23,650 bases of DNA, taken from positions 1-23,650 of the forward strand of contig JAHECM010000103.1 of NCBI GenBank assembly GCA_024641725.1, given 5' to 3'. The notes beneath the pieces are model-generated. The model did no database searches. It was given only the letters and a program-made list of their open reading frames with translations, and had not been told where the DNA came from. Below are positions 1-7,989 of the stretch, one piece after another. How positions within the stretch are numbered: position 1 is the stretch's first letter; each line of letters starts with the position of its first letter. The DNA comes from Limnohabitans sp. (GTDB lineage: Bacteria; Pseudomonadota; Gammaproteobacteria; Burkholderiales; Burkholderiaceae_C). The translations under genes and the position numbers were made by a program.

Positions 1-86
1 ACGTTGTGACCGGCCTGGCGCAAAGTGCGTGCGCAAACCACGCCGGCCATGCCGACACCGATGATGGCGATGTGTTGTGTATTCAT
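1..86 (-). CDS. FAD/NAD(P)-dependent oxidoreductase, N-terminal fragment
   Basis: The first 28 codons of a minus-strand gene whose remainder lies left of the window. The translation begins MNTQHIAIIGVGMAGVVCAR, a beta-alpha-beta Rossmann dinucleotide-binding start with the GxGxxG fingerprint at residues 10-15 (GVGMAG) followed by a helix. This is the usual N-terminus of FAD-dependent amine-oxidase/renalase-like oxidoreductases, but the substrate cannot be told from so little. The ATG at 84-86 is preceded by GTGAAGAC, at best a weak ribosome site, and by a GATAAA-like -10. It lies 95 bp downstream of the LysR gene on the same strand. The dinucleotide fold is well supported; the exact family is inference. 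Confidence 0.6.
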   Translation of the reverse strand, partial: MNTQHIAIIGVGMAGVVCARTLRQAGHN

Positions 87-181
87 GTCTTCACTTTATC
101 CGAGAAATGGCGCTGGCAGTGGCTGCGCTGGGTGGGGTATGCCCGAGGGTGCAGATATGCGACCAGTGTGCTGGTGGGGGT

Positions 182-1120
182 TCAGACGCTGTGCATGGGC
201 CGCAGCAGGGCTTCGCGCGTGGTCGGTCTGTCCAGCTGGGCCAGCCACCAAAGCAGCGCCCGGCCCGCCGGGGCCTGCGGGCCATCGCGCCAAGCCATGT
301 GGGCGATGGCGGTGCGCGGGCTGCGCACTTGTTTGGCGACCAGCAAGCCGCTGTCGATGTAGGGTTGCGCCAGCGACTGGGGCAAAAAGCCGCCGCCCAG
401 GCCGCGCAACTGGGCTTCGAGCTTGCTGCTCATGTCGGGCACCGTGAACACGTCTTGCCCGCCCACCAGCCCAATCGTCAAACCTGTGCCACGGGTCACC
501 GAGTCGGCCACGGCCACGGCGCGGTGTTGTTGCAAGGTGGCATCCTCCAGGGGTTCGGGGGCTTGCGCCAGCGGGTGGTGCGAGGCCACCGCATAGACAA
601 ATGGAATGGGCCCCAGCGCCGCGTGCTGGATGTCGCGGGCCATGCCCGGCTCCAGCACCACGCCCAGCGCCAAGTCGGCTTGGCCCGAGGTCAGAGCGGC
701 CAGGGTGCCCGACAGGGTTTCGTAGCGCAGCCGCAGTCGGGTGGGTGCTCCCAGGGCCAGAAATTGCGCACACAAATCCAGCACCACCGTGCGCGAGACC
801 ACGCTGTCCACCGCCACGGTGAGCACCGCCTCCCAGCCTGTGGCCACGCGGCGCACGCGGTTGGCCACGGCGTCCATGTCGTCGAGCAAGCGGCCGGCTT
901 CGCGCAGCAGTTCTTGGCCTGCGGCGGTGGGGCGGGCTTGGCGTGAGGATCGGTCAAACAGCAGCACGTCCAGCGCGTCTTCGAGCTGGCGCACGCGGTA
1001 GGTGAGGGCGCTGGGCACCAAGTTCAGGGCGCGGGCGGCGGCGGCAAAGCTGCCTTTTTGCGCAATGGTTTGCAGCATCATCAGGGCCTCGGGGGTCAGC
1101 CAGTCGCGGGGTGTTTGCAT
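182..1120 (-). CDS. LysR-family transcriptional regulator
   Basis: A 312-residue protein of normal LysR length. Residues about 5-65 form the winged helix-turn-helix (GSFAAAARALNLVPSALTYR followed by RQLEDALDVLLFDR), and the rest is the periplasmic-binding-protein-like effector domain. I chose the ATG at 1118-1120 because the conserved HTH begins a few residues later. The longer open frame, to 1318, would run into the divergent pirin gene and adds no conserved sequence. It faces the pirin gene across a 132-bp gap that holds a TTCAA-N5-TTGAA dyad, so autoregulation and control of the pirin/quinone-reductase pair is the likely arrangement. The effector is unknown. No Shine-Dalgarno is seen before the start. 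Confidence 0.93.
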   Translation of the reverse strand: MQTPRDWLTPEALMMLQTIAQKGSFAAAARALNLVPSALTYRVRQLEDALDVLLFDRSSRQARPTAAGQELLREAGRLLDDMDAVANRVRRVATGWEAVLTVAVDSVVSRTVVLDLCAQFLALGAPTRLRLRYETLSGTLAALTSGQADLALGVVLEPGMARDIQHAALGPIPFVYAVASHHPLAQAPEPLEDATLQQHRAVAVADSVTRGTGLTIGLVGGQDVFTVPDMSSKLEAQLRGLGGGFLPQSLAQPYIDSGLLVAKQVRSPRTAIAHMAWRDGPQAPAGRALLWWLAQLDRPTTREALLRPMHSV

Positions 1121-1136
1121 GGTGAGGGCTTGATCG

Positions 1137-1151
1137 TTCAATGGTTTTGAA
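1137..1151. promoter_or_regulatory. Candidate LysR-type operator in the lysR/pirin divergent region
   Basis: TTCAATGGTTTTGAA is a perfect 5+5 inverted repeat with a 5-nt spacer and contains the T-N11-A signature typical of LysR recognition boxes. It lies 17-31 bp upstream of the regulator's ATG and about 100 bp upstream of the pirin ATG, where an autoregulatory LysR site would be expected. A second, looser pair (TTGATC at 1130-1135 and GATCAA at 1168-1173) flanks it. The dyad is directly visible; its function is inferred. Confidence 0.45.
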
Positions 1152-1252
1152 TGATGCCAGCAATCTGGATCAACGTTTGGGCCATCAACAGGGCTAAAGT
1201 TCAGGGCATGGTTTGCGGCATGCCACGCAAACTCCGAACCAGGACACCCCCC

Positions 1253-1966
1253 ATGATCACCCTTCGTCAATCTTCTGAACGCGGCTACGCCGACCACGGC
1301 TGGCTCAAGTCGTTTCACAGTTTTTCATTTGCCAATTACTTTGACCCGGCCCACATGGGCTGGGGCAATTTGCGGGTCATCAACGAAGACCGCATTGCCC
1401 CAGGCACCGGCTTTGGCACGCATGGCCACCGGGACATGGAAATCATCAGCTATGTGCTGTCGGGCAATTTGGCCCACCAAGACAGCATGGGCAACGTCAA
1501 GGGCATTCCGCCTGGCGACGTGCAGCGCATGAGCGCGGGCAGTGGCGTGCGCCACAGCGAGTTCAACCACGCTGAGGGGGCGCAAACCCACTTTTTGCAG
1601 ATCTGGATCGAGCCCAATGTGACCGGCATCGACCCGGGTTATGAACAAAAAACCGTGCCCGAGGCCGCCAAGCGAGGCCAACTGGCGCTGGTGGCCGCCC
1701 CTGCAGCCGACCCGGCCACGCAGGCCTACACCGTCAACATCCATGCCGACGCCCGGCTGTTTGCGGGCTTGTTGGACGGGCCAGAACACGCCGATGTGGC
1801 GCTGGACCCGCAGCGCAAGGCCTATGTGTTTTTGGTGCGCGGCGCTGTGCAGGTCAATGGCCAGACCCTGCTGGCGGGTGACGCGGCGCTGCTGCAAGCC
1901 GAATCGGCCATCCACCTGAGCCACGGCCAAGACGCCGAGGTGCTGGTGTTTGACCTGGCACCCTGA
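1253..1966 (+). CDS. Pirin-family protein (cupin metalloprotein)
   Basis: A 237-residue bicupin of the pirin/YhhW family. The four metal ligands of the N-terminal cupin are present at the canonical positions: H57 and H59 (THGHRDME), then H101 and E103 (GVRHSEFN). Some bacterial pirins have quercetinase activity and others interact with metabolic enzymes, so the substrate here is open. The start is the ATG at 1253, preceded by AGGAC about 8 nt upstream; the longer open frame from 1151 lacks conserved sequence. It is divergent from a LysR regulator and 49 bp upstream of a flavodoxin-type reductase, a common grouping for redox or quinone stress response. Confidence 0.93.
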   Translation: MITLRQSSERGYADHGWLKSFHSFSFANYFDPAHMGWGNLRVINEDRIAPGTGFGTHGHRDMEIISYVLSGNLAHQDSMGNVKGIPPGDVQRMSAGSGVRHSEFNHAEGAQTHFLQIWIEPNVTGIDPGYEQKTVPEAAKRGQLALVAAPAADPATQAYTVNIHADARLFAGLLDGPEHADVALDPQRKAYVFLVRGAVQVNGQTLLAGDAALLQAESAIHLSHGQDAEVLVFDLAP

Positions 1967-2015
1967 TTTTTCACCTCGTTTTTTTCTTTCTTCAAACCCT
2001 CCAAGGAGTTTTCTC

Positions 2016-2549
2016 ATGGCTAAAACAGTTGTTGTCTTTCATTCCGGCTACGGCCACACCCAGCGCGTGGCGCAATTCGTGGCGCAAGGCGCACAGGCCC
2101 AAAGCATTGCCATCGATGCCGACGGCAACATCACCGATGCCGACTGGCAAACGCTGGACGCGGCCGACGCCATCATCTTTGGCTCGCCCACCTACATGGG
2201 CATGGCCTCTTGGCAGTTCAAGAAGTTTGCCGACGCCACGTCCAAGCGCTGGTTCAGCAGTGCCTGGAAAGACAAGGTCGCAGGCGGCTTCACCATCTCG
2301 GCCAGCCCCAGCGGCGACAAGCTGTCCACCGTGCAGTACTTCATCACCTTGGCCATGCAGCAGGGCATGGTCTGGGTCGGTCAGCCGGCCATGAACGACG
2401 GCACCATCAACCGCATCGGCTCCAACTCCGGCGTGATGGCGCAAGTGGGCCCCACCAGCCCTGCCGAAGACATTCCGCAGGGCGACTTGGACACCGCCAA
2501 AGCTTATGGCGAGCGCGTGGCCGCTGTGGCCGCCAAACTGCGCGGCTGA
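2016..2549 (+). CDS. Flavodoxin-family NAD(P)H:quinone oxidoreductase (WrbA-like)
   Basis: A 177-residue single-domain flavodoxin-fold protein. The N-terminus MAKTVVVFHSGYGHTQRVAQ is the FMN phosphate-binding loop, and FGSPTYMGMASWQFKKF (residues about 57-73) is the second FMN-contacting loop of the WrbA/NAD(P)H quinone reductase group. It is a little shorter than classical WrbA (about 198 residues), so it may belong to a related subfamily. The start has a strong AAGGAG (2003-2008) 7 nt upstream. It probably shares a transcript with the upstream pirin gene. The expected role is two-electron reduction of quinones with NAD(P)H in the cytoplasm, inferred from the family. Confidence 0.88.
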   Translation: MAKTVVVFHSGYGHTQRVAQFVAQGAQAQSIAIDADGNITDADWQTLDAADAIIFGSPTYMGMASWQFKKFADATSKRWFSSAWKDKVAGGFTISASPSGDKLSTVQYFITLAMQQGMVWVGQPAMNDGTINRIGSNSGVMAQVGPTSPAEDIPQGDLDTAKAYGERVAAVAAKLRG

Positions 2550-2608
2550 TCGGTCAAGAAGATCGGCAATGAGGCCCGGGCTCCATCGTCTCAGTTAGCA
2601 TCGCAGGC

Positions 2609-3304
2609 ATGAAACTCCTGTCCTTGATGCCCTGGGCCGATTGGTTGGCTCTGACCTCGTTTTTTGGCTTGTGGGTGGGCTACGCCAGCTTTGCCCAAGT
2701 GCGGGGCATGCGCGACCGCACTTTGCTGGCCACCACCAACCAGCTGCGCATGCTCTGGATGAAGCAGGCGATTGCGCGTGACCCGCGCATGCTCGACGGC
2801 ATCATCACGCAAAATTTGTCGCACACGCCGTCCTTCTTTTCTTCGACCACCATCATCATCATCGGTGGCTTGTTCGCGGTCATGGGCACGACCGACAAGG
2901 CCGCCGAGTTGGTGCGCGAGATCCCCTTCGCCCACCCCACACCCATGCTGGTGTTTGAGTTCAAGCTGCTGGTGCTGATCGGCATTTTTGTGTATGCGTT
3001 TTTCCGCTTCACCTGGTCCATGCGCCAATACACCTTTGTGGCGCTGGTGATCGGCTCGCTGCCGCCCGCCAAAGAGTTCGAGGCGGGTTTGCACGACCGC
3101 GACAAATACGCTCACCGGGCTGGTGTGCTGGTGGGGACAGCGGCCGAAACTTTCAACGATGGCTTGCGGGCTTACTACTTTTCGTTTGCTTTGTTGGGCT
3201 GGTTTTTTTCGCCCCTGGCTTTGGTGCTGGCGGCGTCGCTGGTGGTGCTGATTCTTTATGGGCGCGAATTCCGATCTGAAGTGGTGCAGGTCCTGCGCGA
3301 TTGA
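2609..3304 (+). CDS. DUF599-family membrane protein
   Basis: A 231-residue integral membrane protein. Hydrophobic segments lie near residues 8-28, 74-92, 117-136 and 188-220. The polar stretch RTLLATTNQLRMLWM after the first segment, and the Asn/His/Asp-containing segment before the last one, match DUF599, a family of unknown function. No enzymatic motif is recognised. The ATG at 2609 has no proper Shine-Dalgarno; a TAGCAT hexamer sits 7 nt upstream, so the mRNA may be leaderless. It ends 59 bp before dnaE on the same strand, and nothing in the context explains its job. Confidence 0.8.
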   Translation: MKLLSLMPWADWLALTSFFGLWVGYASFAQVRGMRDRTLLATTNQLRMLWMKQAIARDPRMLDGIITQNLSHTPSFFSSTTIIIIGGLFAVMGTTDKAAELVREIPFAHPTPMLVFEFKLLVLIGIFVYAFFRFTWSMRQYTFVALVIGSLPPAKEFEAGLHDRDKYAHRAGVLVGTAAETFNDGLRAYYFSFALLGWFFSPLALVLAASLVVLILYGREFRSEVVQVLRD

Positions 3305-3311
3305 GTTGAAT

Positions 3312-3324
3312 TTGAGGCCCTCAA
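3312..3324. promoter_or_regulatory. Perfect 13-bp palindrome upstream of dnaE
   Basis: TTGAGG-C-CCTCAA is a perfect inverted repeat just after the DUF599 stop and about 40 bp upstream of the dnaE start, near the expected -35 to -50 region of its putative promoter. No U-tract follows, so it is not a terminator. It could be an operator. Function is inferred only from position and symmetry. Confidence 0.3.
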
Positions 3325-3350
3325 GGGGCAAGCCCAGCTGCCGCCCCTCC

Positions 3351-3356
3351 TACAAT
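3351..3356 (+). promoter_or_regulatory. Putative -10 box of dnaE
   Basis: TACAAT matches the sigma-70 -10 consensus at five of six positions and ends 7 nt before the ATG at 3364. Transcription would then start at or next to the start codon. No convincing -35 is seen at 17 nt spacing. Confidence 0.45.
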
Positions 3357-3363
3357 GGGGGCT

Positions 3364-6300
3364 ATGTTTGTTCACCTGCGCCTCCACTCTGAATTCTCGG
3401 TTGTTGACTCCACGTGTCGCATCGACGAGGTGTTCAAATCCGCCGCCAAAGACGCTCAGCCAGCCTTGGCCATCACCGACTTGAACAACCTGTTTGGCGG
3501 CATCAAGTTTTACAAAGAAGGCCGAGGCAAAGGGGTCAAGCCCATTTTGGGGGCCGAGATCTACTTGGAAGGCTTGGGCGGCGATGTGGGGGTCACCTCC
3601 AAAGTCAGCTTGCTGGTGCAAAGCCACCAGGGTTACCTGAACCTGTGTGAGCTGCTGGCGCGGGGCTGGACGCAAGGCGTGGTCAAGGCCGTGGCGGTGA
3701 TCCGCTTGGACTGGCTCAAAGAACTCTCCGAGGGGCTGATCTTGTTGTCGGGTGCTCAGGCCGGCCCGGTTGGGCAGGCGCTGGTGCAAGGCGACAAGGA
3801 CAAAGCCGCCGACATCGCCCTCAAGTTGGGCTCGGTCTTTGCGCACCGCTTTTACCTGGAACTGCAACGCGCCGGTCGCCCAGAGGACGAGGTGCAAGTG
3901 GCTGGCGCGGTGCAATTGGCCGCCCGCTTGGGTTTGCCTGTGGTGGCCACGCACCCGGTGCAGTTTTTGTGTGAAACGGACTATGAGTCGCACGAGGCGC
4001 GGGTCTGTATTTCCGAAGGCGAGATCTTGGCCAACCCTCGCCGGGTGCGCAAGTTCACGCGCGAGCAATACTTCAAGTCGGCCGAGCAGATGTGCGCGCT
4101 GTTTGACGATGTGCCCAGCGCCATTGCCAACACGCTGGAAATCGCCAAACGCTGCAACCTGACGCTGGTGCTGGGCAAGCCGCAGTTGCCCAACTTCCCG
4201 ATTCCGCCCGTGGATGGCGTGGTCATGTCGGTGGACGATTATTTTCGCCACGTCTCCTTTGAGGGGCTGGAGGCCCGGCTCAAGCACCTGTACCCGGACG
4301 AAGCCAAGCGCAGCGCCGAGCGCCCGCGCTACGTGGAGCGGCTGGAGTTTGAACTGAACACCATCTTGAAGATGGGTTTTCCGGGTTACTTCTTGATCGT
4401 GGGTGACTTCATCCAGTGGGCCAAGGCCAACGGTTGCCCAGTGGGGCCTGGCCGGGGCTCGGGTGCGGGCTCGCTCGTGGCTTATGCGCTCAAGATCACC
4501 GATTTGGACCCCCTGCAATACAACTTGCTGTTTGAGCGTTTTCTGAACCCCGAGCGGGTCTCGATGCCCGACTTTGACATCGACTTTTGCCAAACCAACC
4601 GCGACCGTGTCATTGACTACGTCAAAGACAAATACGGCCGCGACGCGGTCAGCCAGATCGCCACCTTTGGCACCATGGCCGCGCGGGCGGCCATCCGCGA
4701 CGTGGGCCGCGTGCTGGACATGAGCTACACCTTTTGCGACGGCATCAGCAAGCTGATCCCCAACAAACCGGGCATGTCGGTCACCTTGCAGTACCCGCCA
4801 GCCACGCCCAAAGAGGGCGATAAAAACAACTACGCCATCGCCATGGAGCCGATCTTGGCCGAGCGCATTGAGCGCGAGGAAGACGTCAAAACCCTGATCG
4901 AGCTGGCGCAAAGCCTGGAGGGCATGACCCGCAACATCGGCATGCACGCCGGCGGTGTGTTGATCGCCCCCGGCAAGCTGACCGATTTTTGCCCGCTCTA
5001 CCAGCAGCCCGGCAGCGAATCGGCGGTGAGCCAATACGACAAGGACGATGTGGAGGCTGCCGGCTTGGTGAAGTTCGACTTCTTGGGCCTGGCCACGCTG
5101 ACCATCTTGGAAATCGCCCGCGAATTCATCATGAAGCGGCACAAAGGCCAAGAGAACTTTGCCTTTGAGAACATCCCACTGGACGACGCGGCCACCTACA
5201 AACTGTTCTCGGACGGCAAGACCGAGGCTGTGTTTCAGTTTGAAAGTCGGGGCATGCAGGGCATGCTGCGCGACGCACGCCCCAGCCGCTTGGAAGACCT
5301 GATCGCTCTCAACGCGCTGTACCGCCCCGGGCCCATGGACCTGATTCCGAGCTTTGTGAACCGCAAGCACGGGCGCGAGGTCATCGAGTACCCGCACCCG
5401 CTGGTCGCCGAGATGCTGTCCGAGACCTATGGCATCATGGTGTACCAAGAGCAGGTGATGCAAACCGCCCAAATTTTGGGTGGCTACTCACTGGGCGGTG
5501 CCGACATGCTGCGCCGCGCCATGGGCAAGAAAAAGGCCGAGGAGATGGCCGAGCACCGCGCCATCTTCCGCGCCGGTGCGGCCAAAAACGACATCAACGA
5601 AGCCAAAGCTGACGAAGTCTTTGACTTGATGGAAAAGTTCGCGGGCTACGGCTTCAACAAGTCCCACGCTGCGGCTTATTCGCTCCTGGCCTACCACACC
5701 GGTTGGCTCAAAGTGCATTACACCGCCGAGTTCTTCTGCGCCAACATGACGGTGGAGATGGACGACACCGACAAACTCAAGGTGCTTTATGAGGACGCCC
5801 TGAAGTTCGGCATCACCTTCGATCCGCCCGACGTGAACCGGGGCACACACCGCTTTGAGCCCGTCACCGACAAGGTCATTCGCTACGGCTTGGGGGCCAT
5901 CAAGGGCACGGGCCAGCAAGCGATCGAGGCGATTGTGGCCGCCCGCAACGAGGGTGGCCCCTTCACCAGTTTGTTCGACTTTGCGGTGCGCGTGGACCGC
6001 AGCCGCATCAACAAGCGCACGGTGGACGCGCTCATCAAAGCCGGGGCCTTTGACTCGCTGCACATGAACCGCGCCGCCTTGTCGGCCAGCATTGACCGGG
6101 CGTTTGAGTTTTCCAGCGCGACCACGGCCAACGCCAATCAGGGCGGCTTGTTTGACATGTTGGGCGACGACTCGCACGGCTCCAGCACCCAAGAGCCCGA
6201 CCTGGTGGCGGTGCTGCCGTGGGGCATCAAGGAGCGGCTGACGCTGGAGAAAACGGCGGTCGGCTTTTACCTCTCGGGCCACATGTTTGACGCGGTCGAG

Positions 6301-6927
6301 CGCGAGGTGCGCCAGTTTGTGCGCCGCAAAATCGATGACTTGATCGACAGCCGCGAACCCCAGTTGATGGCAGGCATCGTGAGCGACCTGCGCATCATCA
6401 ACGGCCAGCGCGGCAAGGTGGCGATCTTCAAGCTCGACGACAAATCGGGCGTGATGGAGGCCACCGCCGACGAGGCTTTGATCAACGCAGCCAAGCACTT
6501 GCTCAAGGACGACGAGTTGATCATCTGCACCGCTAAGATGCAGGCGGACCGGTTCTCAGGTGGCTTCAGGCTCAAGATGGACCAGATCATGGATCTGGGG
6601 CAGGCGCGCTGCCGTTATGGCAAGTTTTTGCGGGTGGCGGTGAACCAACGCGCGCCCGACATTGCCCGCTTGGTCAAAGAGTTCCCACCCCAACGCGAAG
6701 AGAGCGAGCACGGCGTGCTGGTCAAAGGTCTGTCGGTGCGCCTGGCGCTGGAACGCCGCACCGACGCGCTGGGTGCCAAGGCCGAGCTGGCGCTGGGCGA
6801 GGCGGCCAAATTTTTCCCCTCAGATGCCGCGCTGGCCAGCTGGATGGCGCAGGCCGAAGCGGGGCAAGCGCACATCGTTTACGAAGAAACCCAGAACATC
6901 TTGGTGGTGCGCGCCGTGTCGATGTAA
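3364..6927 (+). CDS. dnaE: DNA polymerase III subunit alpha
   Basis: The replicative polymerase subunit, 1187 residues, close to the E. coli length of 1160. It starts with the PHP domain motif FVHLRLHSEFSVVD. The polymerase core shows FPGYFLIVGDFIQWAK, VGPGRGSGAGSLVAY and PDFDIDFCQTNRDRV. D403 and D405 match the first two catalytic aspartates, and D572 in KFDFLGL matches the third. RPGPMDLIPSF, a helix-hairpin-helix region and a C-terminal OB fold (about residues 1000-1090) follow. An in-frame ATG at 3355 is possible but lies inside the TACAAT element, and family members start MFVHL, so 3364 is preferred. The gene stands alone and converges with tolA over a 47-bp gap that has no good terminator. 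Confidence 0.97.
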   Translation: MFVHLRLHSEFSVVDSTCRIDEVFKSAAKDAQPALAITDLNNLFGGIKFYKEGRGKGVKPILGAEIYLEGLGGDVGVTSKVSLLVQSHQGYLNLCELLARGWTQGVVKAVAVIRLDWLKELSEGLILLSGAQAGPVGQALVQGDKDKAADIALKLGSVFAHRFYLELQRAGRPEDEVQVAGAVQLAARLGLPVVATHPVQFLCETDYESHEARVCISEGEILANPRRVRKFTREQYFKSAEQMCALFDDVPSAIANTLEIAKRCNLTLVLGKPQLPNFPIPPVDGVVMSVDDYFRHVSFEGLEARLKHLYPDEAKRSAERPRYVERLEFELNTILKMGFPGYFLIVGDFIQWAKANGCPVGPGRGSGAGSLVAYALKITDLDPLQYNLLFERFLNPERVSMPDFDIDFCQTNRDRVIDYVKDKYGRDAVSQIATFGTMAARAAIRDVGRVLDMSYTFCDGISKLIPNKPGMSVTLQYPPATPKEGDKNNYAIAMEPILAERIEREEDVKTLIELAQSLEGMTRNIGMHAGGVLIAPGKLTDFCPLYQQPGSESAVSQYDKDDVEAAGLVKFDFLGLATLTILEIAREFIMKRHKGQENFAFENIPLDDAATYKLFSDGKTEAVFQFESRGMQGMLRDARPSRLEDLIALNALYRPGPMDLIPSFVNRKHGREVIEYPHPLVAEMLSETYGIMVYQEQVMQTAQILGGYSLGGADMLRRAMGKKKAEEMAEHRAIFRAGAAKNDINEAKADEVFDLMEKFAGYGFNKSHAAAYSLLAYHTGWLKVHYTAEFFCANMTVEMDDTDKLKVLYEDALKFGITFDPPDVNRGTHRFEPVTDKVIRYGLGAIKGTGQQAIEAIVAARNEGGPFTSLFDFAVRVDRSRINKRTVDALIKAGAFDSLHMNRAALSASIDRAFEFSSATTANANQGGLFDMLGDDSHGSSTQEPDLVAVLPWGIKERLTLEKTAVGFYLSGHMFDAVEREVRQFVRRKIDDLIDSREPQLMAGIVSDLRIINGQRGKVAIFKLDDKSGVMEATADEALINAAKHLLKDDELIICTAKMQADRFSGGFRLKMDQIMDLGQARCRYGKFLRVAVNQRAPDIARLVKEFPPQREESEHGVLVKGLSVRLALERRTDALGAKAELALGEAAKFFPSDAALASWMAQAEAGQAHIVYEETQNILVVRAVSM

Positions 6928-6974
6928 AAGCGGCCTGGTGCCACTGCCACCGCCATGGCACGCGCGGCTTCGGC

Positions 6975-7979
6975 TCAGTCCAGCGGCCTGAACCCCAGCA
7001 CGATGACAGGCGGCACGCGGCCGTCGCTGTCTTTGGGAAAAATTTCGGTCTTGTCGATGGCGCGCAGCACCGCGTCGTCCCAGGCTTTGTTGCCACTGGA
7101 CTGCACAATCCGGCGGCTCAGCACGGTGCCGTCTGAGCCGACTTTGACCTCGACTTCGGCGCGGGGGTTGCCCACCATGTCGCCCGGGTAGCTGATGTTG
7201 GGCTTGATGCGTCCCACCAAGCGCCCCGCATAACTGGCCGATGGGCCGGCCGATTTGAGGGCGCTGCCCGTGGCGTTTTCGCCACCCGATGCGCCAGCCA
7301 AGCCTTGCATGCGCTTGAGGTTTTCTTTGCGCTGGGCGTCGGCGTGCGCCGCATCGGCCTTGGCTTCGGCCTCTTTGCGGGCCTCGTCTTTTTTGCGTTT
7401 GTCGGCTTCGGCTTGTTTTTTCTTGTCGCGCTCTTTTTCTTCGCGGGCCTTGTCTTCTTTGGCTTTTTGCGCTTTGGCTTTTTGGTCGGCCAGTTCTTGT
7501 TCGGCTTTTTCTTTTTCGCGTTCTTTGCGCTTCTTGTCGGCTTTTTCGGCCTTGTCTTTTTCGAGCTTGGCTTTTTCCAGCTTCTCTTTTTGGAGGGCTT
7601 TCTTTTTCTCGTCTTCTTTTTTCTTCTTCAAAGCGATGTCTGCATCCCGGCGATCGGGCTCAGGCTCGGGGGCCGGGGCAGGGCGCACGGGGATGGGTTT
7701 GACCGGCTCGGCTTGAACAGGTTCCGGGGGCGGCTCGGGCAGGGGTTGCACTTGCGGCTCTTGCAGGCGAGGCGCTGCCGCTTGGGGCGTTGCCGACCAG
7801 AGTTCGGCTTCGGCTTGAACGGTTTGCGGCTGGGTTTTCCAAGCGGTGGCCAGCGCCAGGGCCAAAAACAGCAAGGCGTGCACCGCGACGGCGACGGTCA
7901 AGGCGCGTTGCAGCCCGGGCTGGGCTGGCGGGGCAAATTCCAGGTGCGGGTTGGCGTTGGCGGGCTGACGATCGCTCAA
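6975..7979 (-). CDS. tolA: TolA, Tol-Pal system energy-transducing protein
   Basis: A 334-residue TolA-type protein. It has a short cytoplasmic N-terminus, one membrane helix (about residues 27-47), a proline-rich stretch (QPLPEPPPEP), a long Lys/Glu/Ala coiled-coil rod (about 120-235) and a C-terminal TonB/TolA-like domain (ISYPGDMVGNPRAEVEVKV to the end). It links the inner-membrane TolQR motor to TolB-Pal at the outer membrane during cell constriction. No ATG is available; I chose the TTG at 7977-7979 because GAGGAA, overlapping the tolR stop, lies 6 nt upstream. It is the last gene of the nine-gene run. tolB and pal do not follow, as convergent dnaE comes next. Confidence 0.9.
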   Translation of the reverse strand: MSDRQPANANPHLEFAPPAQPGLQRALTVAVAVHALLFLALALATAWKTQPQTVQAEAELWSATPQAAAPRLQEPQVQPLPEPPPEPVQAEPVKPIPVRPAPAPEPEPDRRDADIALKKKKEDEKKKALQKEKLEKAKLEKDKAEKADKKRKEREKEKAEQELADQKAKAQKAKEDKAREEKERDKKKQAEADKRKKDEARKEAEAKADAAHADAQRKENLKRMQGLAGASGGENATGSALKSAGPSASYAGRLVGRIKPNISYPGDMVGNPRAEVEVKVGSDGTVLSRRIVQSSGNKAWDDAVLRAIDKTEIFPKDSDGRVPPVIVLGFRPLD

Positions 7980-7989
7980 AACGGTTTCC

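Noticed and set aside
3256..5472. 738-codon open frame on the minus strand opposite dnaE
   Set aside because: It is antisense to strongly conserved polymerase sequence, His/Gln/Val-rich in composition, and matches no family. GC-rich third positions of dnaE explain the absence of stops.
6928..6974. Terminator between convergent dnaE and tolA
   Set aside because: GTGCCA/TGGCAC can pair with a 12-nt loop, but there is no T-run on either strand.
7255..7716. 153-codon Ser/Phe-rich plus-strand open frame opposite tolA
   Set aside because: The Ser/Phe/Leu-rich translation is the complement of the Lys/Glu-rich TolA rod, not a real membrane protein.
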